Assembly: GCA_006227805.1 (NCBI GenBank)
Contig: SBFT01000404.1
Coordinates: 1 to 6,208 of the forward strand
Source: Paracoccaceae bacterium
Lineage (GTDB): Bacteria; Pseudomonadota; Alphaproteobacteria; Rhodobacterales; Rhodobacteraceae
DNA length: 6,208 bases
Direction of reading: 5' to 3'
The position numbers and the translations under genes were made by a program. The notes beneath the pieces were generated by a model. The model was given only the letters and a program-made list of their open reading frames with translations. It was not told the origin of the DNA and ran no database searches. The number at the start of each line of letters is the position of its first letter. Position 1 is the first letter of the stretch. Below are positions 1-4,967 of the stretch, piece after piece.

Positions 1-610
1 GACAGGAAAGTTCCTCGACAAGGTCTACCAGGCGCGCACCGCGGATGAAACCCGGCGTCTCTATGACGACTGGGCCGCCAGCTACGAGGCCGAGGTGTCC
101 GAGAACGGCTACGCCACGCCCGGGCGCTGCGCCGCCGCACTCGCGCGTTACGTGGCAAGGGACGCGCCGATCCTCGATTTCGGCTGCGGCACGGGGCTCT
201 CGGGCCTGGCGCTGCGCGCGGCGGGCTTCACCACGATCGACGGGATCGACCTCTCGGCGGACATGCTGGCGCAGGCCCGCGCCAAGGGCCTCTACCGCCA
301 TCTCGCCCAGGTCGAGGCCGGCGCACCCCTGGCCCACAGGCCCGGCGCCTACGCCGCCATTGCCGCCATCGGCGTCATCGGCGCGGGCGCGGCCCCGATC
401 TCGGTCTTCGACTCGCTGATGAAGGGCCTCGCCCCGGGCGGTCACCTGGTCTTCTCCTTCAACGACCACGCCCTGGCCGATCCCGCCAACGAGGGCCGCG
501 TGAACGAATGGATCGATTGCGGCGCGGCGCGGCTGCTGGTCCGCGAGAATGGGCCCCACCTGCCCGCGATATCGATGAAGTCCAACGTCTATATCATTGA
601 AAAAGCGTGA
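1..610 (+). CDS. Class I SAM-dependent methyltransferase (5' end at or just beyond window edge)
   Basis: The open frame runs from base 2 with no stop until TGA at 608-610, giving 202 visible residues that begin TGKFLDKVYQ. The protein has a class I (Rossmann) methyltransferase fold: an N-terminal helical part containing LYDDWAASYEAEV, motif I ILDFGCGTG at visible residues 57-65 (SAM-binding glycine loop), the acidic post-I strand GIDLS at 81-85, and LAPGGHLVFSF at 143-153. It resembles small WBSCR27-like methyltransferases, whose substrates are mostly unknown; I cannot name its substrate. Base 1 is g, compatible with the last base of an ATG, and relatives I recall begin with MTGKFLDK-like sequence, so perhaps only two bases are missing (inference). 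An internal ATG at 95 would remove the N-terminal helices and is unlikely to be the start. It overlaps gluQ by GTGA, suggesting a shared transcript; a link to tRNA modification is possible but unproven. Confidence 0.88.
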   Translation, partial: TGKFLDKVYQARTADETRRLYDDWAASYEAEVSENGYATPGRCAAALARYVARDAPILDFGCGTGLSGLALRAAGFTTIDGIDLSADMLAQARAKGLYRHLAQVEAGAPLAHRPGAYAAIAAIGVIGAGAAPISVFDSLMKGLAPGGHLVFSFNDHALADPANEGRVNEWIDCGAARLLVRENGPHLPAISMKSNVYIIEKA

Positions 611-1482
611 CCTTCCGAACACGCTTCGCCCCGTCTCCCACCGGCCCCCTGCACCTGGGCCACGCCTATTCCGCGATCCTGGCCCATGACATGGCGCGCG
701 CCCGGGGCGGCGATTTCCTGCTGCGGATCGAGGATATCGACCGCGACCGCTCGAAACCCGAATGGGAGGCGCAGATCGAGGACGATCTCGCCTGGCTGGG
801 GTTGTCCTGGGAGACCCCGGTCCTGCACCAGTCGGAGCGGCTGGCCGCCTATGCCGCGGTGCTGGAAGACTTGTGGCAACGCGGCCTCGTCTATCCCTGC
901 ACCTGCACGCGGCGCGACATCCAGATGGCCGCCAGCGCGCCGCAGGAAGGCGCCAGCCCCGCGATCGGCCCCGATGGCCCGGTCTATCCCGGCACCTGCC
1001 GCGCCGCGCAAGTCCGCTTCGCGCCCGCTCCCCTGCCGCGCGAGGCGCTGCGCCTCGACATGTGCCGCGCCCTGGACGTCCTCGCCCGCCGCCCCGACCC
1101 CGATGCCCTGGGTTTCGTCGAAACCGGCGGCGGTCAGCCCCGGCGCGTCGCCATCGGCGCCGGTCATCTGATCGCCGAAGTGGGTGACGTGGTCCTCGCC
1201 CGCCGGGACATGGGCACGTCCTATCACCTCTCGGTCGTGCTCGACGACGCCTTCCAGGGCATCACCCATGTGGTCCGCGGCGAAGACCTGTTCGAGGCGA
1301 CGCAGATCCACGTCCTGCTGCAACGCCTGCTGGACCTGCCGACGCCCACCTATCACCACCACCGGCTGATCCGCGACGAAAAGGGCAAGCGACTGGCCAA
1401 GCGCGACGACGCGCGCGCGATCCGCACCTACCGCGCCGAGGGGGCCACCCCGCAGGACATCCGCGCCATGGTCGGCCTCTGA
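607..1482 (+). CDS. gluQ: Glutamyl-Q tRNA(Asp) synthetase (GluQRS)
   Basis: This 291-residue protein is a stand-alone copy of the catalytic domain of glutamyl-tRNA synthetase. It lacks the anticodon-binding domain and attaches glutamate to queuosine-34 of tRNA(Asp) in the cytoplasm. Visible motifs are the class I HIGH signature as HLGH (residues 16-19, in FAPSPTGPLHLGHAYSA), the substrate-binding stretch LLRIEDIDRDR (38-48), the GEDL motif (225-228) and a KMSKS-type loop as KRLAKR (261-266). The GluQRS zinc site is present: C98, C100, Y127 and C131, matching the C-x-C...Y-x3-C pattern of the E. coli enzyme with a longer intervening loop. The start is GTG at 607, overlapping the upstream stop as GTGA. 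No convincing Shine-Dalgarno sequence precedes it, so translation probably depends on termination of the methyltransferase. Length and motif set are complete; a full-length GltX is excluded by the short C-terminus. Confidence 0.96.
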   Translation: MTFRTRFAPSPTGPLHLGHAYSAILAHDMARARGGDFLLRIEDIDRDRSKPEWEAQIEDDLAWLGLSWETPVLHQSERLAAYAAVLEDLWQRGLVYPCTCTRRDIQMAASAPQEGASPAIGPDGPVYPGTCRAAQVRFAPAPLPREALRLDMCRALDVLARRPDPDALGFVETGGGQPRRVAIGAGHLIAEVGDVVLARRDMGTSYHLSVVLDDAFQGITHVVRGEDLFEATQIHVLLQRLLDLPTPTYHHHRLIRDEKGKRLAKRDDARAIRTYRAEGATPQDIRAMVGL

Positions 1483-1492
1483 CCCGGTCCCG

Positions 1493-1520
1493 CTTCTTTC
1501 TGGTCCCAAATACGCATGTC
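1493..1520 (+). other. Convergent gap with a Rhodobacterales-style TTCTTTCTGG...CAAATA motif
   Basis: The 52-bp gap between the convergent stops of gluQ and hisI contains TTCTTTCTGGTCCCAAATA (about 1494-1512). From memory, near-identical TTCTTTCTGG-x-CAAATA strings recur in intergenic DNA of Rhodobacteraceae, often followed by GGGG-rich sequence; here the G-rich tail is absent. GGTCCC also occurs twice, at 1486-1491 and 1502-1507. I see no good hairpin with a T-tract, so this is not called a terminator. The link to a family-wide repeat rests on recollection and needs a genome scan. Confidence 0.3.
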
Positions 1521-1534
1521 CCGACCGCGCGGCC

Positions 1535-1894
1535 TCACGCCTCGGGCCGCATCAACTCGACTTCCCCGCCGTCGCGGATCGCCGTGTAGAAACAGGACCG
1601 CCGGTTGGTGTGGCAGGCCGGTCCGTCCTGGCGCACCACCGCCAGCAGGCAATCGCGGTCGCAATCGACGCGAAGATCGACGAGGTGCTGCACGTGACCG
1701 CTGGTCTCGCCCTTGATCCAGAAGGATCGGCGCGAGCGCGACCAATAGGTGACGCGCCGCGTCTCCAGCGTGCGCGCGACAGCCTGCGCATTCATCCAGG
1801 CCATCATCAGGACCTCGCCCGTGCCCTCGTCCTGCGCGATGCAGGGAATCAGGCCCGAGGCGTCGTAAGTCAGCGTGGCGGGATCGAAGGACAT
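1535..1894 (-). CDS. hisI: Phosphoribosyl-AMP cyclohydrolase
   Basis: This cytoplasmic enzyme opens the adenine ring of phosphoribosyl-AMP to give ProFAR, the third step of histidine biosynthesis. The 119-residue protein is the single-domain form without the HisE pyrophosphohydrolase fusion. Diagnostic sequence includes EVLMMAWMN (27-35), the RVTYWSRSRRSFWIKGETSGH block (47-67), and VDCDRDCLL (76-84) with D77, D79 and D81 as the Mg2+ ligands. The zinc cysteines C78, C94 and C101 are present, the last two in the GPACHTNRRSCFY block, with the family's 16- and 7-residue spacing. ATG at 1894 is chosen because family similarity begins at MSFDPATLTYD and AAAAGG (complement of 1904-1909) lies 9 nt upstream. 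The frame stays open to 1987, but that extension crosses the divergent promoter and the neighbouring gene and has no family-like sequence. It is divergent from the scaffold gene and convergent with gluQ, away from other his genes. Confidence 0.96.
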   Translation of the reverse strand: MSFDPATLTYDASGLIPCIAQDEGTGEVLMMAWMNAQAVARTLETRRVTYWSRSRRSFWIKGETSGHVQHLVDLRVDCDRDCLLAVVRQDGPACHTNRRSCFYTAIRDGGEVELMRPEA

Positions 1895-1961
1895 GCGCGA
1901 AAACCTTTTGCAAAGCGGCGGCGCTTGCCTATCTATTGGGTCGGAACCCGAAGGGAAAGCC
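1895..1961. promoter_or_regulatory. Divergent promoter region, hisI / Fe-S scaffold gene
   Basis: These 67 bp must hold the start signals for both divergent genes. On the + strand TTGCAA (1908-1913), 16 bp, then TATCTA (1930-1935) is a weak sigma-70-like candidate for the scaffold gene. Its ribosome binding site AAGGGA (1951-1956) sits 5 nt before ATG 1962. On the - strand the AAAAGG ribosome binding site of hisI lies at 1904-1909 within the same tract; no - strand promoter boxes stand out. I see no operator-like palindrome or convincing IscR or Irr-type site. Confidence 0.4.
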
Positions 1962-2414
1962 ATGTCCGGCGAAACCGACCTGATCAAGCTCTATTCCGCG
2001 CGCATCCTGGCGCTGGCGGCGGACATTCCGCATCATGAACGGCTCGAGGCGCCGGACGCCACCGTCAAGCGGCGCTCTCCCCTGTGCGGATCGACGGTGA
2101 CGGTGGATGTCGCCACCGAAGATGGCCGCGTCGCCCGCTTCGGCCAGGAGGTCAAGGCCTGCGCGCTGGGCCAGGCGGCCGCCTCGGTCGTGGGATCGGC
2201 GATCATCGGCGCGACACGTGCCCAGGTGGAAACCGCGCGCGATCAGCTGAAGGCCATGCTGAAGCAGGGCGGTCCGGTCCCCGACGCGCCCTTCGACGGG
2301 CTCGAGGTGCTGCTGCCCGCGCGCGACTACAAGAACCGCCACGCCTCGATCCTGCTGGCGCTGGAGGCAGCGGCGGAAGCCGTCGCCCAGGCCGAGGCCG
2401 CGCGCTGCGCCTGA
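1962..2414 (+). CDS. IscU/SufU-like iron-sulfur cluster assembly scaffold homologue
   Basis: A 150-residue single-domain protein of the NifU N-terminal/IscU family, which hold nascent Fe-S clusters or relay sulfur from cysteine desulfurases. Landmarks are LIKLYSARILALAADIPHH (7-25), SPLCGSTVTVDV (39-50) and VKACALGQAAASVVGSAIIG (64-83), giving C42 and C67. The later block ARDYKNRHASILLALEA follows at 120-136. The spacing 42/67/128 closely follows SufU of Bacillus subtilis (C41, C66, C128), but residue 128 is alanine and the SufU zinc-ligand aspartate (CGD) is replaced in CGS. A C-terminal C149 is unlikely to substitute. From memory, alphaproteobacterial homologues share the RHAS form, so this looks like a subfamily trait. 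ATG 1962 has a good Shine-Dalgarno AAGGGA. The frame opens earlier at 1875, but that part overlaps hisI and lacks family features. Whether it truly scaffolds clusters is uncertain. Confidence 0.9.
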   Translation: MSGETDLIKLYSARILALAADIPHHERLEAPDATVKRRSPLCGSTVTVDVATEDGRVARFGQEVKACALGQAAASVVGSAIIGATRAQVETARDQLKAMLKQGGPVPDAPFDGLEVLLPARDYKNRHASILLALEAAAEAVAQAEAARCA

Positions 2415-2444
2415 ACTTCTTCGCCCAACCCGATGTTATCGCAT

Positions 2445-2482
2445 AAAAAAACCGCCGCACATCCGGACGGGATGGCGGCGGT
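2445..2482 (-). terminator. Rho-independent terminator for the - strand
   Basis: Arms 2451-2458 (ACCGCCGC) and 2475-2482 (GCGGCGGT) pair perfectly over 8 bp. After a bulged A at 2459, a further 5 bp pair (CATCC 2460-2464 with GGATG 2470-2474), leaving the 5-nt loop GGACG. The A-run at 2445-2451 becomes seven T on the - strand directly after the stem, so this is a classic intrinsic terminator for transcription coming from the right. That is the 40-aa gene, and possibly recG read-through. On the + strand the stem lacks a T-tract; it may still mark the end of the scaffold-gene transcript, but that is weaker. Confidence 0.85.
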
Positions 2483-2638
2483 CAGGTGAAGCTCATTCAC
2501 GGGGACCCGGGTTTGGGCGGCTCGGATCGGGCCCTGGGTCGGGCCGACGACGGGGGGATGATGGGGACAGGCAGGTCACCCCCGGCACGAGTGGGGACAG
2601 GTGCAGAGCCCCCGGCGTGAATGCGCAGGCAGAAAGGA
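2483..2638 (-). other. Non-coding 3' region of the small gene
   Basis: This 156-bp GC-rich stretch lies between the stop of the 40-aa gene and its terminator. It would form an unusually long 3' untranslated tail, longer than the gene itself. It holds a small inverted repeat GTGAA-N5-TTCAC (2486-2500), a GGCCC-N6-GGGCC hairpin possibility around 2530-2546, and the 30-bp tandem units. I found no convincing reading frame on the - strand. A processed 3' UTR small RNA is possible but not shown by sequence alone. Confidence 0.4.
2562..2621. repeat. Two imperfect 30-bp tandem units
   Basis: Unit 1 spans 2562-2591 and unit 2 spans 2592-2621. Both begin with TGGGGACAGG (2562-2571 and 2592-2601) and both carry CCCCCGGC in the same register (2579-2586 and 2609-2616); the 7 bp between the blocks differ. 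A further isolated CCCCCGGC occurs at 2647-2654, in the end of the small coding sequence, out of the 30-bp register. The GGGG and CCCCC blocks of each unit can pair to form small hairpins on either strand. Confidence 0.7.
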
Positions 2639-2761
2639 TCAGATAGCCCCCGGCAGATAGAGGCCCACCACCAGGATCACGGTCAGCGCGGCGACGCCCG
2701 CGAGGTCCTGCAGGAAAGTCGCCTGCGACCGAAGGGCGATGGACTTGATCTCGGTGAACAT
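2639..2761 (-). CDS. Small (40 aa) single-span membrane protein, putative SOS-regulated
   Basis: The product begins MFTEIKSIALRSQATFLQ, a short polar/amphipathic segment with two basic residues, and continues LAGVAALTVILVVGLYLPG (20-38), one hydrophobic stretch long enough to cross the membrane; it ends two residues later. I recognise no characterised family, although small proteins with a similar SQATFLQD core seem to occur in other Rhodobacteraceae (recollection only). ATG 2761 is chosen because GGAG (complement of 2770-2773) lies 8 nt upstream. The frame is open to another ATG at 2839, but that extension runs through the AT-rich promoter and the LexA box and has no protein-like character. 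Upstream lies a perfect LexA box; downstream is a strong terminator. A role as an SOS-induced membrane effector (division inhibitor or membrane-active peptide) is inferred from size, topology and promoter, not from homology. Confidence 0.7.
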   Translation of the reverse strand: MFTEIKSIALRSQATFLQDLAGVAALTVILVVGLYLPGAI

Positions 2762-2795
2762 GGGCGACACTCCGATGCGTAGTTGTTGCCTATTT

Positions 2796-2810
2796 GTTCT
2801 CATATCGTTA
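2796..2810 (+). promoter_or_regulatory. Possible second, imperfect LexA box
   Basis: GTTC-TCATATC-GTTA matches the alphaproteobacterial LexA consensus GTTC-N7-GTTC at seven of the eight defined bases, and its first seven bases (GTTCTCA) are the same as those of the perfect box on the other strand. It would sit downstream of the candidate -35 of the small gene, where a repressor would block RNA polymerase. The single mismatch makes it a weaker candidate. Confidence 0.35.
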
Positions 2811-2822
2811 ACGCCCTGTAAA

Positions 2823-2837
2823 GAACTTTTTGAGAAC
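2823..2837 (-). promoter_or_regulatory. LexA (SOS) operator, GTTC-N7-GTTC
   Basis: The - strand reads GTTCTCAAAAAGTTC, equivalent to GAAC-TTTTTGA-GAAC on the + strand. This is an exact match to the direct-repeat operator GTTC-N7-GTTC recognised by LexA in alphaproteobacteria such as Rhodobacter and Caulobacter (established). It lies 62 bp upstream of the small gene's ATG, beside its candidate -35, and downstream of recG, so the small gene is the only gene placed to be controlled by it. The motif has eight fixed bases and can occur by chance, but its A/T-rich spacer and position in the promoter support it. Confidence 0.65.
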
Positions 2838-2857
2838 ATTCGTGAACTTTTCGGAAC
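2823..2857 (+). repeat. Four phased GAAC direct repeats
   Basis: GAAC occurs at 2823, 2834, 2844 and 2854, spaced 11, 10 and 10 bp, i.e. once per helical turn on one face. The first pair forms the LexA box. GAACTTTT occurs at both 2823 and 2844, so the array looks like a duplicated GAACTTTT(T/C)G segment 21 bp apart. The second and third spacers are 6 bp, not the 7 bp of a canonical box. Confidence 0.6.
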
Positions 2858-2876
2858 GGACGCCGGGCAGATCGCC

Positions 2877-4967
2877 TTAACCCACTGAAATCAGGCGGAT
2901 CGCCTCGTCCTGGCTCATCAGCCACAGAAGCTGGCGCGCGGCGCGGCCCCGCGGGGTCTCCAGCGTCGGATCCTCGGCCAGGAGCTTGCGGGCGTCACGC
3001 TGCGCGATGGCCATCAGGCCCGCCTGGCGTTCCAGGTCCGCCACGCGGAACCGGGGCAGGCCCGATTGCGCGGTCCCGATCAGATCGCCCGCGCCGCGCA
3101 TCGCCAGGTCGGTCTCGGCGATGACGAAACCGTCCTCGGTCTCGCGCAGGACTTCCAGCCGCTTGCGCCCGCCTTCGGTCAGGGGCGGCTGATAGAGCAG
3201 CAGGCAGGTCGATTGCGCCGTGCCGCGCCCCACCCGGCCGCGCAACTGGTGCAACTGCGCAAGGCCGAAGCTCTCGGCGCGCTCGATCACCATGATCGTG
3301 GCATTGGGCACGTTCACGCCGACCTCGATCACCGTGGTCGCCACCAGGACCTTGGTCTGCCCCGAGACGAACCGCGCCATCGCCGCGTCCTTCTCGGCGG
3401 GCGGCATCTGGCCGTGGACCAGGCCCACGACGCCCTCGCCCAGCGCCGCGCGCAGACGCTGGAACCGGTCCTCGGCGCCGGTCAGGTCCACCAGTTCGGA
3501 CTCCTCGACCAACGGGCAGACCCAGTAGCATTGCCGCCCCTCGGTGATGGCGCCGCGCATGTGCGCGATCACCTCGTCCATGCGTTCGGTGCTGACGACC
3601 GCGGTCCTGATCGGCTTGCGCCCGGGCGGTTTCTCGTCCAGCACCGAGACGTCCATGTCCCCATGCGTGGCCAGCGCCAGGCTGCGCGGAATGGGTGTGG
3701 CCGTCATCACCAGCATGTCGGTGGCCGCGCCCTTGCGGCCCAGTTCCAGGCGCTGGCTGACGCCGAAGCGGTGCTGTTCGTCGACGATGGCGAGCCGCAG
3801 GTCGTGGAACTCCACGTCCTTCTGGAACACCGCATGGGTGCCGACGAGAACCTGGATGTCGCCGCGGGCCAGCGCGGCGAGCTTGGCCTCGCGTTCGCGG
3901 CCCTTGTCACGCCCGGTCAGGATCTCGAGCACGACGCCCGCATCCTCGGCCAGGGGGCGCAGTCCCTCGAGGTGCTGGCGCGCCAGGATCTCGGTCGGGG
4001 CCATCATCACGCCCTGCCCGCCCGCCTCGACCGCGATCAGGAGGGCGAGGAACGCCACCAGCGTCTTGCCTGCGCCCACGTCGCCCTGCAACAGGCGGCT
4101 CATCCTCTGGGGCTGGGCCATGTCGGTGGCGATCTCGTCCACCGCGCGGGTCTGGGCGCCGGTCAGCCGGTAGGGCAAGGCGGCGAGCACCCGGGCCTGG
4201 AGCGCGCCGGTGCCCCGTGTCACGCGGCCCTTGCCGCGGCGCATCTTCGCGCGCGCCAATGCAAGCGTCAGCTGGTGGGCCAGAAGCTCGTCATAGGCCA
4301 GGCGCGCGCGGGCGGGTGCGGTGGGCGCCAGATCGGCCTGGACCCGGGGCTCATGCGCGGCGCGCAGGGCCGAGGCCCAGTCGGGCCAGCCTTCCTGCGC
4401 CTTGAGCGCGGGGTCGATCCATTCCGGCAGGTCGGGCAGCCCCGCCAGAAGCCCGCGCCCCGCCTTGAACAGCATCTTCTGCGTGACGCCCGCGGTCAGG
4501 GAATAGACCGGTTCCACCGCCGGGATCTCGTCGGCCTCGTCCTCGGGCAGGATATGGTCGGGATGGACCATCTGCGCCATGCCGTCGAAGAGTTCCAGCT
4601 TGCCCGAGACCACGCGCCGCGCGCCCACCGGCAGGATGCGCGTCAGGTAATCGCCGCGGGCGTGGAAGAAGACCAGCTGGAAATCGGCCTGCGCATCCTC
4701 GACATGGACGCGATAGGCCCCGGCGCGGCTGCGGGCCGGGCGATGCGCGCCCACGGTGACGGCGACGGTGACGGTGGCGGGCAGCTCCAGCCCCAGGATC
4801 GTGTCGCGGCGGCGGCGGTCGATCAGCCCGTAGGGCAGATGCAGCGCCAGGTCGCGCGGGCGCTCGATCCCCAGTTGCGGCAGAAGTTTCGCAGTCTTGG
4901 GGCCGATCCCGTCCAGCGTTTCCAGCCCGGCGAAGAGCGGGAACAGCGCTTCGGGCCGCCCGCTCAT
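2877..4967 (-). CDS. recG: ATP-dependent DNA helicase RecG
   Basis: RecG reverses stalled replication forks and branch-migrates Holliday junctions and R- or D-loops. The complete 696-residue protein has the expected order. An N-terminal wedge/OB region (about 1-150) opens with LDGIGPKTAKLLPQLGI. The superfamily 2 helicase core follows: YRLTGAQTRAVDEI (266-279), Walker A GDVGAGKT (295-302), APTEILARQH (323-332), the DEQH box with RFG (396-402), motif III MTATPIPR (421-428), VATTVIEVGVNVPNA (542-556) and motif VI QLRGRVGRG (574-582). The RecG-specific C-terminal motif follows in ETEDGFVIAETDLAMRGAGDLIG (609-631), and the AQSGLP stretch comes after it. ATG 4967 is chosen because it overlaps the ligA stop as ATGA and gives a standard RecG N-terminus. 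The frame runs open to 5855, but that extra part lies over ligA and is an artefact of high GC. No strong Shine-Dalgarno is seen, so translation is probably coupled to ligA. Confidence 0.97.
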   Translation of the reverse strand: MSGRPEALFPLFAGLETLDGIGPKTAKLLPQLGIERPRDLALHLPYGLIDRRRRDTILGLELPATVTVAVTVGAHRPARSRAGAYRVHVEDAQADFQLVFFHARGDYLTRILPVGARRVVSGKLELFDGMAQMVHPDHILPEDEADEIPAVEPVYSLTAGVTQKMLFKAGRGLLAGLPDLPEWIDPALKAQEGWPDWASALRAAHEPRVQADLAPTAPARARLAYDELLAHQLTLALARAKMRRGKGRVTRGTGALQARVLAALPYRLTGAQTRAVDEIATDMAQPQRMSRLLQGDVGAGKTLVAFLALLIAVEAGGQGVMMAPTEILARQHLEGLRPLAEDAGVVLEILTGRDKGREREAKLAALARGDIQVLVGTHAVFQKDVEFHDLRLAIVDEQHRFGVSQRLELGRKGAATDMLVMTATPIPRSLALATHGDMDVSVLDEKPPGRKPIRTAVVSTERMDEVIAHMRGAITEGRQCYWVCPLVEESELVDLTGAEDRFQRLRAALGEGVVGLVHGQMPPAEKDAAMARFVSGQTKVLVATTVIEVGVNVPNATIMVIERAESFGLAQLHQLRGRVGRGTAQSTCLLLYQPPLTEGGRKRLEVLRETEDGFVIAETDLAMRGAGDLIGTAQSGLPRFRVADLERQAGLMAIAQRDARKLLAEDPTLETPRGRAARQLLWLMSQDEAIRLISVG

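Larger units (their letters stand above)
2762..2876 (-). promoter_or_regulatory. Promoter region of the small gene
   Basis: This 115-bp gap after recG is much richer in A and T than its surroundings, as expected for a promoter. On the - strand TTTACA (complement of 2817-2822) can act as a -35 element, and the downstream AT-rich tract 2791-2810 could hold the -10. No hexamer there fits TATAAT well at ideal spacing, so exact boxes are not assigned. The LexA box at 2823-2837 lies immediately upstream of TTTACA, and the second near-box lies over the likely -10. No terminator is evident after recG here. Confidence 0.55.

Noticed and set aside
589..1509. 306-codon - strand open frame opposite gluQ
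   Set aside because: It is the complement of a gene with all GluQRS motifs; the translation is low-complexity Gly/Ala/Arg/Asp with no family features.
1895..1987. 31-residue N-terminal extension of hisI to ATG 1987
   Set aside because: It would overlap the divergent scaffold gene and its promoter, and HisI similarity and a good Shine-Dalgarno place the start at 1894.
2486..2620. 44-residue + strand frame from GTG 2486 covering the 30-bp repeats, with a repeated GTG..PPA peptide pattern
   Set aside because: It has no ribosome binding site and a GTG start next to the terminator stem, and its composition follows the GC-rich DNA. The 30-bp period alone explains the in-frame repetition.
2808..2822. 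TTAA-N7-TAAA resembling a CtrA box
   Set aside because: It differs from TTAA-N7-TTAA at one base in an AT-rich stretch where such near-matches are easily found; the LexA reading explains the region better.
2762..2839. 26-residue N-terminal extension of the small protein from ATG 2839
   Set aside because: It spans the AT-rich promoter and overlaps the LexA box; the internal ATG at 2761 has the good Shine-Dalgarno spacing.
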